Origin: Desulfobacterales bacterium
Lineage (GTDB): Bacteria; Desulfobacterota; Desulfobacteria; Desulfobacterales; CAFBRK01
Direction: 5' to 3'
NCBI GenBank assembly: GCA_021737185.1
Contig: JAIPEL010000029.1
Location: 1 to 38,998 of the forward strand
Length of the DNA stretch: 38,998 nucleotides
This document shows, piece after piece, positions 1 to 8,600 of the stretch. Each line of letters opens with the position of its first letter. The stretch's first letter is position 1. Under the pieces are notes generated by a model. That model made no database searches and had not been told where the DNA came from. It saw nothing but the letters and a program-made list of their open reading frames with translations. The translations under genes were made by a program, and so were the position numbers.

Positions 1-36
1 CCGACCGCGGGCGGCCACGACAGAGCGTGGCCCTCC
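1..36. repeat. Fragment of dispersed GGCCACGA-GAGCGTGGCCCTCC repeat
   Basis: The left edge carries CGGCCACGACAGAGCGTGG followed by CCCTCC. The same block recurs at 14462-14482 and 16468-16485 in other intergenic spaces, so this is one arm of a dispersed intergenic repeat whose other arm lies off the window. It ends inside the region upstream of nadE. Confidence 0.6.
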
Positions 37-145
37 ATTTTTGGACTTTGACGGGGCCCTGCCTCGTCGCCAAAGCGGCTTGACACCCGGTCCCGATGCC
101 GCCATGATGGCACCTCGTATCAGAGATCATAGCTTGGAGAGCATG

Positions 146-1045
146 ATGGTCCCCATTCGCCTGCCGTCCATGGACTGCGAAACGGTCTGCCGGGAAATCG
201 GCGATTTTGTCATTTCAACGGTCGAGGAAGTTGGGGCGACCGGATGCGTGATCGGCTTGTCCGGGGGCGTCGATTCAAGCACCACGGCCGCTTTGATTCA
301 AAGGGCCTTTACCGGGCGCGCTGACAGACAGCGCCCCCGGTTCGAGTTGGCCGGATACATCATCCCGTCGCGGGTCAACGTCGGAAAAGACGCCCAGGAC
401 GCCCGGACCGTCGCTGAAATGCTGGGCATCCGCTGCGAAGTCTGCAATATCGAATCGATCGTAGAGGCGTTTCGGGCGACCAACCCGGAAGCCTTCGAAA
501 ACGACTACGACCGGGGAAACCTCATTTCCCGTGTTCGCGCCAATGTGCTTTCCACAAAGGCTGCCACCGAAAACAAGGTGATCGCCGGCACCGGCAACAA
601 GGACGAGGATTTCGGCATCGGCTACTACACCCTGTTCGGCGACGGGGCCGTCCATATCAGCCCGATTTCCGGGTTGTCCAAACGCCTCGTTCGGCAAATG
701 GCCGCTTTTTTACGCCTTCCCGATCACATCGTGCACCGGGTTCCCGCCGCCGGGCTGGAGCCGGAGCAGAGCGATTTCAAGGATCTGGGCTACAGATACG
801 ATTTGGTAGAGATGGTTTCAGAGGGTTTCGACCAGGGCTTGACCAAACAGGAAATGGCAGAACACGAACAGGTGATCGAATTGGCCGTGCGGGACATGGA
901 AAGATATCGATCCGCCTTCGGCCGGACCCAGTTTTCCACCGTGGCGGAGATGATCTCCGACATCGAGTCGCGGCACCGGGGGGCGGAGCGGAAAATGCGG
1001 ATCGTCCATCCGCCCGGGCCCAAGATCACCCTCATCTATAAATAA
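146..1045 (+). CDS. nadE: NAD+ synthase (ammonia-type)
   Basis: It catalyses the last step of NAD biosynthesis, ATP-dependent amidation of nicotinic acid adenine dinucleotide. The N-type PP-loop GLSGGVDSS near residue 40 is the ATP-pyrophosphatase motif. The conserved AGTGNKDED and QSDFKDLGY segments follow in the family order. There is no N-terminal nitrilase (glutaminase) domain, so ammonia is the likely nitrogen donor. At 299 residues it is near the usual length of about 270. The frame is open upstream to position 41, but that stretch derives from an intergenic repeat. GGAG at 136-139 sits 6 bases before the ATG at 146 and only 3 before the ATG at 143, so I chose 146; 143 is possible. The stop codon lies inside a perfect hairpin. 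Confidence 0.93.
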   Translation: MVPIRLPSMDCETVCREIGDFVISTVEEVGATGCVIGLSGGVDSSTTAALIQRAFTGRADRQRPRFELAGYIIPSRVNVGKDAQDARTVAEMLGIRCEVCNIESIVEAFRATNPEAFENDYDRGNLISRVRANVLSTKAATENKVIAGTGNKDEDFGIGYYTLFGDGAVHISPISGLSKRLVRQMAAFLRLPDHIVHRVPAAGLEPEQSDFKDLGYRYDLVEMVSEGFDQGLTKQEMAEHEQVIELAVRDMERYRSAFGRTQFSTVAEMISDIESRHRGAERKMRIVHPPGPKITLIYK

Positions 1046-1068
1046 AATCGCTGCGCGATTTTATTTAT
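1038..1068 (+). terminator. Hairpin over the nadE stop codon
   Basis: Perfect 14-bp arms (ATAAATAAAATCGC and its complement) enclose the loop TGC. The TAA of nadE (1043-1045) lies in the left arm. The AT-rich right arm supplies the U tract, so this is a likely intrinsic terminator, usable in both directions. Confidence 0.65.
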
Positions 1069-1197
1069 GTGCGCGGCGATGCCGCAAAACAATAGATCGT
1101 TCGCCCGTCGAGATCATAAAGACATGGAGTGACCGGTGTCCGCATCGGCGCCGGTATTGTTTCCCCGGCTTCTGGCCTATCTATCGGGAGGCGTTTG

Positions 1198-2529
1198 ATG
1201 AAGCGACCGTATTGGTTCATTGTTCTGGTTCTGTTCTGGTCCTGTCCCGCCGGGGCCAAGATCGACCTGGTATCGCTGCCCGACAGAGACAGCGTCCAGT
1301 TGACCATCTACAATTCGGCGGACCTGACCCTGGTTCGGGAAAGCCGTGAGCTGACCCTCCAAAAGGGGGTCAACCGGATGCAGTTCTCATGGGCCAACAC
1401 CCTCATCGATCCGACCAGCCTGGAGATGCTTCCCCGGTCGGGGGCCGGAAAAATCGACGTATTCGATCTCAGCTACCCGCCCCGGACGGAAAACCTGGGG
1501 GTATGGCAGATCGAAAGCAGCCTGGGCGGCAAGGTTCCGATGCAGATCTCGTACCTGACCAGCGGATTGTCCTGGCGGCCGTTTTACATCGGTACGCTGT
1601 CGCCAAACGAACAGACCCTCGATTTGCAGGGCTATGTCCGGGTGTCCAATGCCAGCGGAGAAGACTACGAAAACGCCCAGGTCCGGCTGATCGTCGGAGA
1701 AGTCAACCTGCTCGATGAAATCGCCACCCTTGCCCGGCGCAGGCACCCTTATGGAAGCCCCGTCGCCCGGCCCGAAGCAGACCAGATCGCCTACGGCCAG
1801 CGGGCCAAAGCCGCCTTCGAAACGGTCGAGGCTGAAATGGTCCGGACGACGGCCATGGCCGCACCCAAGAAAATCGAAAAAAAAGGCGTCAGCGAATACT
1901 TCCTGTACACCATCGAAGGGACGGAAACCATTGCCCACCGGTGGTCCAAGCGGCTTCCCAGCTTCCGGGCCGGCGCGGTGCCGGTCGTCAATCGATACAA
2001 GTATGAAGAGGAGCGATTCGGCGACGCAGTGGTTCGGTTTCTGAGAATCGAAAACGACCGAAAATCCGGCCTGGGCCAGACGCCGGTGCCCGCCGGTGAG
2101 CTGCAGGTCTTTCGCTCCTTGGGAGAAGACCGCCGCCTGGCGTTCGTGGGCCGATCCCGGTTCAAATACATTCCCGTGGGAAAAGAGGCCGATCTGAACC
2201 TGGGACCGGTGGAAAACGTCAGGGTCGAAGCGGTGCTGATGCATCAGGCGACCGGCAATTATACCTTTTTCAAGGACGGCAATATCAGCGGCTGGGACGA
2301 GGAGCTGGGCTACCGGATCCAGGTCAAAAACCGCCGGCCCGTGGCCGCCGCCGTGGAGATCGTTCGCAACGTTGGATCGCCGAACTGGGAGATCAAGCTT
2401 TCCGGAGAGTACGGAGAGTATACCCGGGTGGATGCCGACTCGGTCAAATTTCTGCTGAACACCGCCCCCCGAAGCGAAGCCGAGTTCACCTATACCCTGA
2501 CCATCCACCACGGAAAGAGGGCGGAGTAG
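1198..2529 (+). CDS. Exported DUF4139-type protein
   Basis: A 443-residue protein with a clear signal peptide (MKRPYWFIVLVLF, cleavage probably after CPAGA). The mature part is beta-rich. Segments such as SYLTSGLSWRPFY and PAGELQVFRS are typical of DUF4139 proteins, which have an N-terminal DUF4140-like part and a C-terminal beta-domain and are predicted envelope proteins of unknown biochemical role. The start at 1198 follows GGGAGG with a 6-base spacer; upstream starts lack this. The next gene is a shorter paralogue (both begin the mature protein with K-x-V-SLP and share LQKG-NR--FSW), which points to tandem duplication. It is not operonic with nadE, because a hairpin separates them. The function is not known. 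Confidence 0.8.
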   Translation: MKRPYWFIVLVLFWSCPAGAKIDLVSLPDRDSVQLTIYNSADLTLVRESRELTLQKGVNRMQFSWANTLIDPTSLEMLPRSGAGKIDVFDLSYPPRTENLGVWQIESSLGGKVPMQISYLTSGLSWRPFYIGTLSPNEQTLDLQGYVRVSNASGEDYENAQVRLIVGEVNLLDEIATLARRRHPYGSPVARPEADQIAYGQRAKAAFETVEAEMVRTTAMAAPKKIEKKGVSEYFLYTIEGTETIAHRWSKRLPSFRAGAVPVVNRYKYEEERFGDAVVRFLRIENDRKSGLGQTPVPAGELQVFRSLGEDRRLAFVGRSRFKYIPVGKEADLNLGPVENVRVEAVLMHQATGNYTFFKDGNISGWDEELGYRIQVKNRRPVAAAVEIVRNVGSPNWEIKLSGEYGEYTRVDADSVKFLLNTAPRSEAEFTYTLTIHHGKRAE

Positions 2530-2533
2530 CACC

Positions 2534-2561
2534 GATCCTGGATGCTGGATCCTGGATGCTG
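2534..2561. repeat. Four tandem heptads GAT(C/G)CTG
   Basis: GATCCTG, GATGCTG, GATCCTG, GATGCTG in exact register, five bases after the upstream stop. The rest of the gap to 2713 holds single inverted copies (ATCCAG at about 2588 and 2680) and a CAGTTTGATCAA block (about 2620) that recurs at four other intergenic sites. The same heptad is expanded at 15491-15567. Confidence 0.8.
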
Positions 2562-2713
2562 TGAAAAGCCCGGGACTCCAAGCCCGGAATCCAGCTCCGC
2601 CGGTGGCCGGCGGGGCCGACCAGTTTGATCAAAAATGAAACTCCTCGGCCGGTCATCCCGGCTGAAGCGAAGAGCCGACATCCAGTATTTCTAAATTTAA
2701 AGGGATAAACACC

Positions 2714-3847
2714 ATGAAATTCCGATTCATATTCACGGTATGCGCCGGCATTCTGGTCGTTCTTCTGGCCTCTTCTGCCGCCGCCCGGGTCAAGATGGTG
2801 TCGCTTCCCGAGCGGGGGGACGTCGTGATCCGGCTGGACAATCCGGCAGCGACGCTGATCGAAGAAGAACGGATTCTGGCCCTGCAAAAGGGGCTCAACC
2901 GGGTCGACTTTTCCTGGAAGGGGGTTCGAATCGATCCGGATTCCATCCGCCTGACCCTGCTCAGCCATCCGGACCGGGTGCGGCTGCTCAACGTCAGCTA
3001 TCCCCCGGACGAGGCGGCCCTGGTCTGGGAGATCAGCAGCGACGGTGCCTGGGAGGAAAAAATCCGGGTCAGCTACCTGCTGGCCGGCATCGACCGGCTG
3101 TTCGCCTACAAGGCCCTGGCCGATGAATCCGAAACCGGCGTGATGCTGCGGGGACGGATGGTGCTGAGAAACTTTTCCGGAGAAGACTTTGAAACCGCCC
3201 GGGTGATCAGCGGCGTCGGCGCCGAGATGACGGTCCGAAGCCTTCACGAGGAGACCAAGCGGGTCCTGATCCTGGGAAAAAACCGGATCCCGATCATCAA
3301 GGTCTGGACATTCGATGCCGCCGTTCAGCCATGGGACCCGGACCGGGTTTCCGGCAATGTCGGCATCCCGGTCAGCTACCGATTTTCAAACACCGCAGAA
3401 GCCGGCCTCGGCACCGGCGAGCTGCCGGCGGGAAAAGTCCGGGTGTTTCAGCAGGAGGCCGAACAGGGAAGTATTTTTCTGGGTGAGGACCGGATCGATG
3501 GGGTCCCGCCCGGAGAAAAAGCCGAGATCCGGATCGGAGACAGCCGGGATCTGCTGGTGACCCAGCACAAGACCGCCGAAAAGCGGTTCAACGTGAAACG
3601 AAACGATAAAAACCGCGTGGTTTTATACGACCAGGAAGAAGAGATCCGGGCTGAAATCGAAAATTTCAAAAAGACCCCGGCCCGGCTGACCCTCGTCGAG
3701 CATATCGCCGGCCACTGGGAGATGAAGGCGGCCAGCTTCGACTACGAGCTGAGAGACGCCCAGACCCTGGTCTTTGAAATCGACCTGGACCCGGGAGAAA
3801 AAAAGACGCTGAACCTGCACTACGTTCGTAGAAACATCCGGCCCTAA
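2714..3847 (+). CDS. Exported DUF4139-like protein, short paralogue
   Basis: A 377-residue protein with signal peptide MKFRFIFTVCAGILVVLLA ending near SSAAA. It parallels its upstream neighbour throughout (VKMVSLPERG versus IDLVSLPDRD, LQKGLNRVDFSW versus LQKGVNRMQFSW, VSYLLAGIDRLFAYKAL versus ISYLTSGLSWRPFYIGT, ELPAGKVRVFQ versus PVPAGELQVFR). It lacks the roughly 70-residue linker found in the middle of the larger protein. Likely envelope-located, function unknown. The spacer between the two genes is 184 bases of repeat material, so co-transcription is plausible but not certain. Confidence 0.75.
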   Translation: MKFRFIFTVCAGILVVLLASSAAARVKMVSLPERGDVVIRLDNPAATLIEEERILALQKGLNRVDFSWKGVRIDPDSIRLTLLSHPDRVRLLNVSYPPDEAALVWEISSDGAWEEKIRVSYLLAGIDRLFAYKALADESETGVMLRGRMVLRNFSGEDFETARVISGVGAEMTVRSLHEETKRVLILGKNRIPIIKVWTFDAAVQPWDPDRVSGNVGIPVSYRFSNTAEAGLGTGELPAGKVRVFQQEAEQGSIFLGEDRIDGVPPGEKAEIRIGDSRDLLVTQHKTAEKRFNVKRNDKNRVVLYDQEEEIRAEIENFKKTPARLTLVEHIAGHWEMKAASFDYELRDAQTLVFEIDLDPGEKKTLNLHYVRRNIRP

Positions 3848-3888
3848 GGGCGCTAACGCGCTGCTGGGCGGCCGACGCGCTTCGCGCG

Positions 3889-4024
3889 GCTGGGAGGCTG
3901 GGAAGCTTGGAGGCCAGAAGGCTTAGGAACAAAAAACCCGAAAATTTCCCGACGTATTTCCTCAGGGTTTTTTAGGTTTTTGCTTCCCAGCCTCCCAGCC
4001 TCCCAGCGTCCCAGCCTCCCAGCT
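3889..4024. repeat. Octad-repeat hairpin between converging genes
   Basis: The left arm has the octads GGCTGGGA, GGCTGGGA, AGCTTGGA from 3889. The right arm has five exact-register octads of TCCCAGCC type at 3985-4024. Nested inside is AAAAAACCC (3931-3939) against GGGTTTTTT (3965-3973). The structure probably terminates transcription from both sides. The end of miaA reads through the right arm. Confidence 0.8.
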
Positions 4025-4958
4025 GCGGGTCAAAGTCCACCGGCTCGCCATGCAGAAACCGGCTGACCAGGATTCTGGCCTTATTCGTTTCCTCCGGCGT
4101 CAGCCATCGTACTTCCGGATCGGCCCGGAACCAGCTGAGCTGTCGTTTTGCGTAGCGGCGAGTGTCCCGGGAAAAGAGCCTCCGGGTCTCTTCGAAGGTG
4201 GCGCGGCCCTGGAGGTAGTCGACCACGTGGCGGTAGCCGATCGACTTCATCGATTTGAGCTGGGGGGAATACCCCCTTTTTAAAAGACCTTTGACTTCCT
4301 CGATCAACCCTGCCTCGAGCATGGCATCGCATCGCCGGTCGATCCGGCGGTAAAGGGCCTCTCTTTCCAGGAACAATCCGATCTTCAGGGCGAGGTAGGG
4401 CTCGTCTTCGAACCGATGCCGGTCCTGCTGCCGAGAGATCGGCTCTCCGGTCGCCTCCAGAACCTCCAGGGCACGGACAATCCTGAATGTGTCGTTGGGG
4501 TGCAGCCGGGCGGCGGTTTTCGGGTCGACTTCGACAAGCCGGTCGTGAAGGGCCGGCGTCCCCAGCTGCTCCGCTTCGGCCTGCAGCCTCCTGCGAATGT
4601 TTCGATCCGGCGACGGGGCCGGAAACAGGCCGCCCAGAAGCCCTTTGATGTATAGTCCGGTGCCCCCCACCACCAGCGGAACAACGCCCTTTTCCAGGAG
4701 CCGGTCAATGGTCTTTCGCGCCAATCGACTGTAAGCGGCTGCACTGAAGGGCTCGGCCGGGTCGCAGAAGTCTACCAAATGATGGGGGACCCGTGCCTGC
4801 TCTTCTGCGGTGGGCTTTGCCGTACCGATATCCATGTGCCGGTAGATCTGCATGGAATCGGCACCGACGATCTGAGCCCCCGCCGCGGCCGCCAGCTCGA
4901 GGGCCACGCCGGTCTTGCCCACGGCGGTGGGACCGCAGACGATGATGATTCGTTTCAT
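3972..4958 (-). CDS. miaA: tRNA dimethylallyltransferase
   Basis: It transfers the dimethylallyl group from DMAPP to N6 of A37 in tRNAs reading UNN codons. The P-loop GPTAVGKT lies at residues 9-16. The family motifs DSMQIYRHMDIGTAKP, HHLVDFCDP, VVGGTGLYIKGLL and KRQLSWFR all follow in order. The length of 328 is slightly above the usual 300-315. The extra C-terminal residues (LGGWDAGRLGGWEAKT) are the translation of the octad repeat at 3985-4024, so the repeat has captured the stop codon. The start MKRIIIVCG at 4958 fits the family; the frame extends upstream to 5009 without a conserved match. The downstream neighbour converges. Confidence 0.95.
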   Translation of the reverse strand: MKRIIIVCGPTAVGKTGVALELAAAAGAQIVGADSMQIYRHMDIGTAKPTAEEQARVPHHLVDFCDPAEPFSAAAYSRLARKTIDRLLEKGVVPLVVGGTGLYIKGLLGGLFPAPSPDRNIRRRLQAEAEQLGTPALHDRLVEVDPKTAARLHPNDTFRIVRALEVLEATGEPISRQQDRHRFEDEPYLALKIGLFLEREALYRRIDRRCDAMLEAGLIEEVKGLLKRGYSPQLKSMKSIGYRHVVDYLQGRATFEETRRLFSRDTRRYAKRQLSWFRADPEVRWLTPEETNKARILVSRFLHGEPVDFDPQLGGWDAGRLGGWEAKT

Positions 4959-5052
4959 TGGTTCCAATCGGAGAGTTGCTCCCTCATCGGGTCGAAGGAA
5001 AAAAACCATTCATCGCCTGTTCCATAAAGTTTCAACTTGATGATTCACTGTT

Positions 5053-5125
5053 GCTTGTTGGAGCGAAGCGGAAATCCCGCTTTGATACCCTGCAGCTTGT
5101 TGGAGCTAAGCGGAAAGCCCGCTTT
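5053..5125. repeat. Pair of 31-bp direct repeats with internal hairpin
   Basis: Copies at 5053-5083 and 5095-5125 differ at two positions. Each contains AAGCGG-AAA-CCCGCTT, able to form a short stem. They lie upstream of miaA (minus) and of the hdrA operon (plus), in a 667-base gene-free stretch from 4959 to 5625. Confidence 0.7.
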
Positions 5126-5159
5126 CGCGGAGCTGCAGGGAGATTCATTCCCGGACGAC

Positions 5160-5336
5160 AGCCCCGCCGCTGGCGCGGAGTTCAAGGTTCAGGGTTTACG
5201 TCTTCGCGCTGCGCGCTTCGCCGCACAGGCAGGGTTCAAAGTTTGCCGGAAGAAATTCTATTGAAATTTTTTGGCCTTAGCCACTAGTTTGATCAAGGGT
5301 GAAACTATGCCATTTTGGCCTAGTTTCACATAAGCC
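5160..5336. repeat. Composite intergenic repeat, copy 1
   Basis: Contains degenerate heptads (GTTCAAGGTTCAGGG near 5180), then GGAAGAAATTCTATTG/AAATTTTTTGGCCT (5251-5277), AGTTTGATCAA (5286-5296) and a hairpin GTGAAACTA (5299-5307) / TAGTTTCAC (5321-5329) with a nested GCCA/TGGC. A related copy in the same block order is at 14276-14390. The tail AGTTTCACATAAGCC recurs at 16540-16554. Confidence 0.65.
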
Positions 5337-5468
5337 GATACTATATCCCAAAACAAGGCTGTCAATGCCTTTGTATTGGCCTGAAGGCGGCCTTGGAACG
5401 GGGCGAGCCGTCGATTCTGAATGTGGCTCCGGCGACAACACCGGTGAAGACATGGGCGAGTTGCCGGT

Positions 5469-5484
5469 GATAATGGGCATTATC
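5469..5484. promoter_or_regulatory. Operator-like palindrome upstream of hdrA
   Basis: GATAATG and CATTATC form a perfect 7-bp inverted repeat with a GG spacer, ending 21 bases before a TTGACA hexamer. The position fits a transcription-factor site for the hdrA operon. The regulator is unknown. Confidence 0.4.
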
Positions 5485-5505
5485 TCATAAATTTGGCGAA
5501 ATCTA

Positions 5506-5534
5506 TTGACAAAAGGATGAGCGCATAGATAAGG
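5506..5534 (+). promoter_or_regulatory. Possible sigma70-type promoter of the hdrA operon
   Basis: A consensus TTGACA at 5506-5511 is followed after 16-17 bases by a weak GATAAG/ATAAGG. The leader to the ATG at 5626 would be about 85 bases. The -10 match is poor, so this is tentative. Confidence 0.35.
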
Positions 5535-5625
5535 AAACTATTTGCAGTTGTTAAAGAAAACAAGGACGGCGCTGAACACAACTCAAAGCAATTATTAAGA
5601 ATATTTTTAATCAGGAGAAACCGTC

Positions 5626-8600
5626 ATGCCCAAGAAAGACGCTGTCGGATCCGTGATGGTGGTCGGTGGCGGCATCGCAGGAATGCAATCCGCGCTGGAC
5701 CTGGCCAATTCGGGTTACTATGTGCATCTCGTTGAAAAATCCCCGTCGATTGGTGGTGTCATGTCCCAGCTGGACAAGACCTTTCCCACCAACGACTGCG
5801 CCATGTGAATTATCTCTCCAATACTGGTCGAGGTCGGCCGGCATCTGAACATCGAGCTTCATACGCTTTCCACGGTAGAATCCATTGACGGCGACGCGGG
5901 AAATTTCACCGTCACCCTCCACCAAGAGCCCCGCTACATCGACATGGCCAAATGCACCTCCTGCGGAGACTGCACCGAAGTCTGCCCGGTGGTGCTTCCC
6001 AGCGAGTACGACGAAGGCTTCACCGATCGAAAAGCCACTTACAAGCGATACGCCCAGGCGGTTCCGGGGGCTTTTGCCATCCAAAAGGCAGACAAGGCAC
6101 CCTGTCGCCTGGCCTGCCCCGCCGGGTTGAACGTGCAGGGCTACGTGCAGATGGTCAAGGAGGGCAAATATCAAGAAGCCCTGGAGATCATCATGGAAGA
6201 CTTGCCGCTTCCCGGCGTGCTGGGCCGCATCTGCCCCCACGGCTGCGAGGACGCCTGCCGACGCTGCGATGTGGATGCGCCGGTGGCGATCCGGGATCTC
6301 AAGCGGCTGGCAGCGGATCAGTTCGATCCGAGACAAATCGAGATCCCCTGCGACCCGCCTAGAGAAGAAAAAGTCGCCATCATCGGGTCGGGACCGGCCG
6401 GACTTTCCGCCGGATACCACCTGGCCCGGAAGGGAATCCGCTCCACGATCTTCGAGGCACTGCCCAAGACGGGCGGGATGCTGCGCGTGGGCATCCCGGA
6501 ACACCGGCTCCCGAGAGAGGTTCTGGACCGGGAAATCGAACTGATCACCAACCTCGGCGTCGAGATCAAAACCGACGCCCCGTTGGGCGAGGATCTGACC
6601 ATCGACGATCTGTTCAGCCAGGGGTACAAAGCCGTCTACCTGGCTCTCGGCGCCCACAAGGGCATCGAGCTGGGCATTCCGGGTGAAAAGGCCAAAGGGG
6701 TCCGCCAGGGCGTCGACTTTTTGCGGGAAGCCAACCTCACGGGCAAAACCGAGGTCGGAAAAAAAGTGGCGATCATCGGCGGCGGCAACGTGGCCATCGA
6801 CGTGGCCAGAAGCGCCGTGCGGCTGGGGGCCGAAGAGGTCACCATCGTCTACCGCCGGAGCCGGGCAGAAATGCCGGCCTGGGAGGAGGAAGTCGCCGCC
6901 GCCGAGGCCGAGGGGACCAAGTTGACCTTTCTGGCCGCGCCCCAGGAGGTGATCGTTGAAGACGGCAAGGTGGTCGGCCTGCGATGCATCCGGATGAAGC
7001 TGAGCGATGTGGACTCTTCGGGCCGCAGGCGCCCGATTCCGATCCCCGACAGCGAATACGACATCGAGATCGACCAACTCATTGCGGCCATCGGCCAGCG
7101 GCCGAACCTGTCGGCCATCGAAGATGTCACCGGCATGGAATTCACCCGGTGGGGCACCACAGACGTCAACGAGATCTCCTATGCCACCGGCCGGGAAGGC
7201 GTTTTTGCCGGCGGCGACCTGCAAACCGGACCCTGGGTGGCCATCGGCGCCGTTGCCGCGGGAAGAGAGGCCGCCGAGTCGATCGTCCGGCATCTCGACG
7301 GGCGGGACATGACCGAGGGTCGGGAGCCGATCTCCTACGACGACCCCAGGTATCGGCCTATTCCCAAAGGCGAACCCTCCAGGGCCCGGGCCAAGATGCC
7401 TGAACTGCCCGTGGAGCAGCGGCAGGGAAACTTCAAGGAAGTGGAGCTGGGATACGACGAAGACACGGGCAGGGCCGAAGCCGGCCGGTGCCTCAACTGC
7501 GGCTACTGCTGCGAGTGCTACCAGTGCGTCAAGGCTTGCGGACCTCAGGCGGTCACCTTGGAAACCCACGCCCAGCAGCCTGAAGCGGTTCAGCTCAACG
7601 TCGGCTCCGTGATCATGGCACCCGGCTTCAAGCCCTTTGATCCCTCCCGGTTCGACAGCTACAATTACGCCAAGCATCCCAATGTCATCACTTCCATGGA
7701 AATGGAGCGGGTGCTTTCAGCATCCGGGCCGACCGGCGGACATCTGGTGCGGCCGTCCGACCACAAGGAGCCAAAGAAAATCGCTTGGTTCCAGTGCGTG
7801 GGATCCCGGGACATGAACCGCTGCGACAACTCCTACTGCTCGTCGGTTTGCTGCATGTACGCCATCAAGGAGGCGGTCATCGCCAAGGAGCACTCCGGAG
7901 ACGAACTGGACTGCGCCATCTTCTTCATGGATATGAGGACCCCGGGAAAAGACTTCGAGCGCTTCTACGATAATGCCAGGGAAAAATCAGGGGTTCGTTT
8001 CATCCGCAGCCGGGTTCACACCATCAACCCGGTTTTCGGCAGCGACGACCTGCAGCTGCGCTATGTCACCGAAACCGGAGAGACCGTCGACGAGACCTTC
8101 GACATGATCGTTCTGTCCATCGGCCTGGAAACCCCGCCGGAGCTCATCGAGCTGGCCGAAAAGCTCGACATCGCATTGACGCCGGGCAACTTCAGCAAGA
8201 CCGAACTCTTTTCGCCCGTGGAGACTTCCAGAAAAGGGATCTTTGCCTGTGGTGCCTTTCAGGGACCCAAGGACATCCCCCAGTCGGTCGTGGACTCCAG
8301 CGCGGCGGCGGCGGCCGCCGGCGAGCTGCTCGGCAGCGTCCGAAACACCCTGGCCAAGACCAAGGAAATCGTTCCCGAGGTCAATATCAAGGGAGAACCG
8401 GCCCGCATCGGGGTGTTTGTCTGCAAATGCGGCATCAACATCGCCGGCGTGGTGGACGTAGAGTCGGTCAGAGACTACGCTGCCAAGCTTCCCTACGTGG
8501 AATACGCAACCGACAATCTGTACTCCTGCTCCCAGGACACCCAGGATGCCATGACGCAGATCATCAGGGAAAAGAATCTCAACCGCGTCGTTGTAGCCGC

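Noticed and set aside
5053-5125. CRISPR-like direct repeats
   Set aside because: Only two copies with an 11-base spacer and no cas genes.
5626-5808. Reading the first 60 codons of hdrA as a separate small gene or a nonsense-mutated pseudogene
   Set aside because: The protein alignment continues in frame across the TGA at a position where cysteine is expected, and the neighbouring MvhD gene shows the same Cys-to-UGA exchange.
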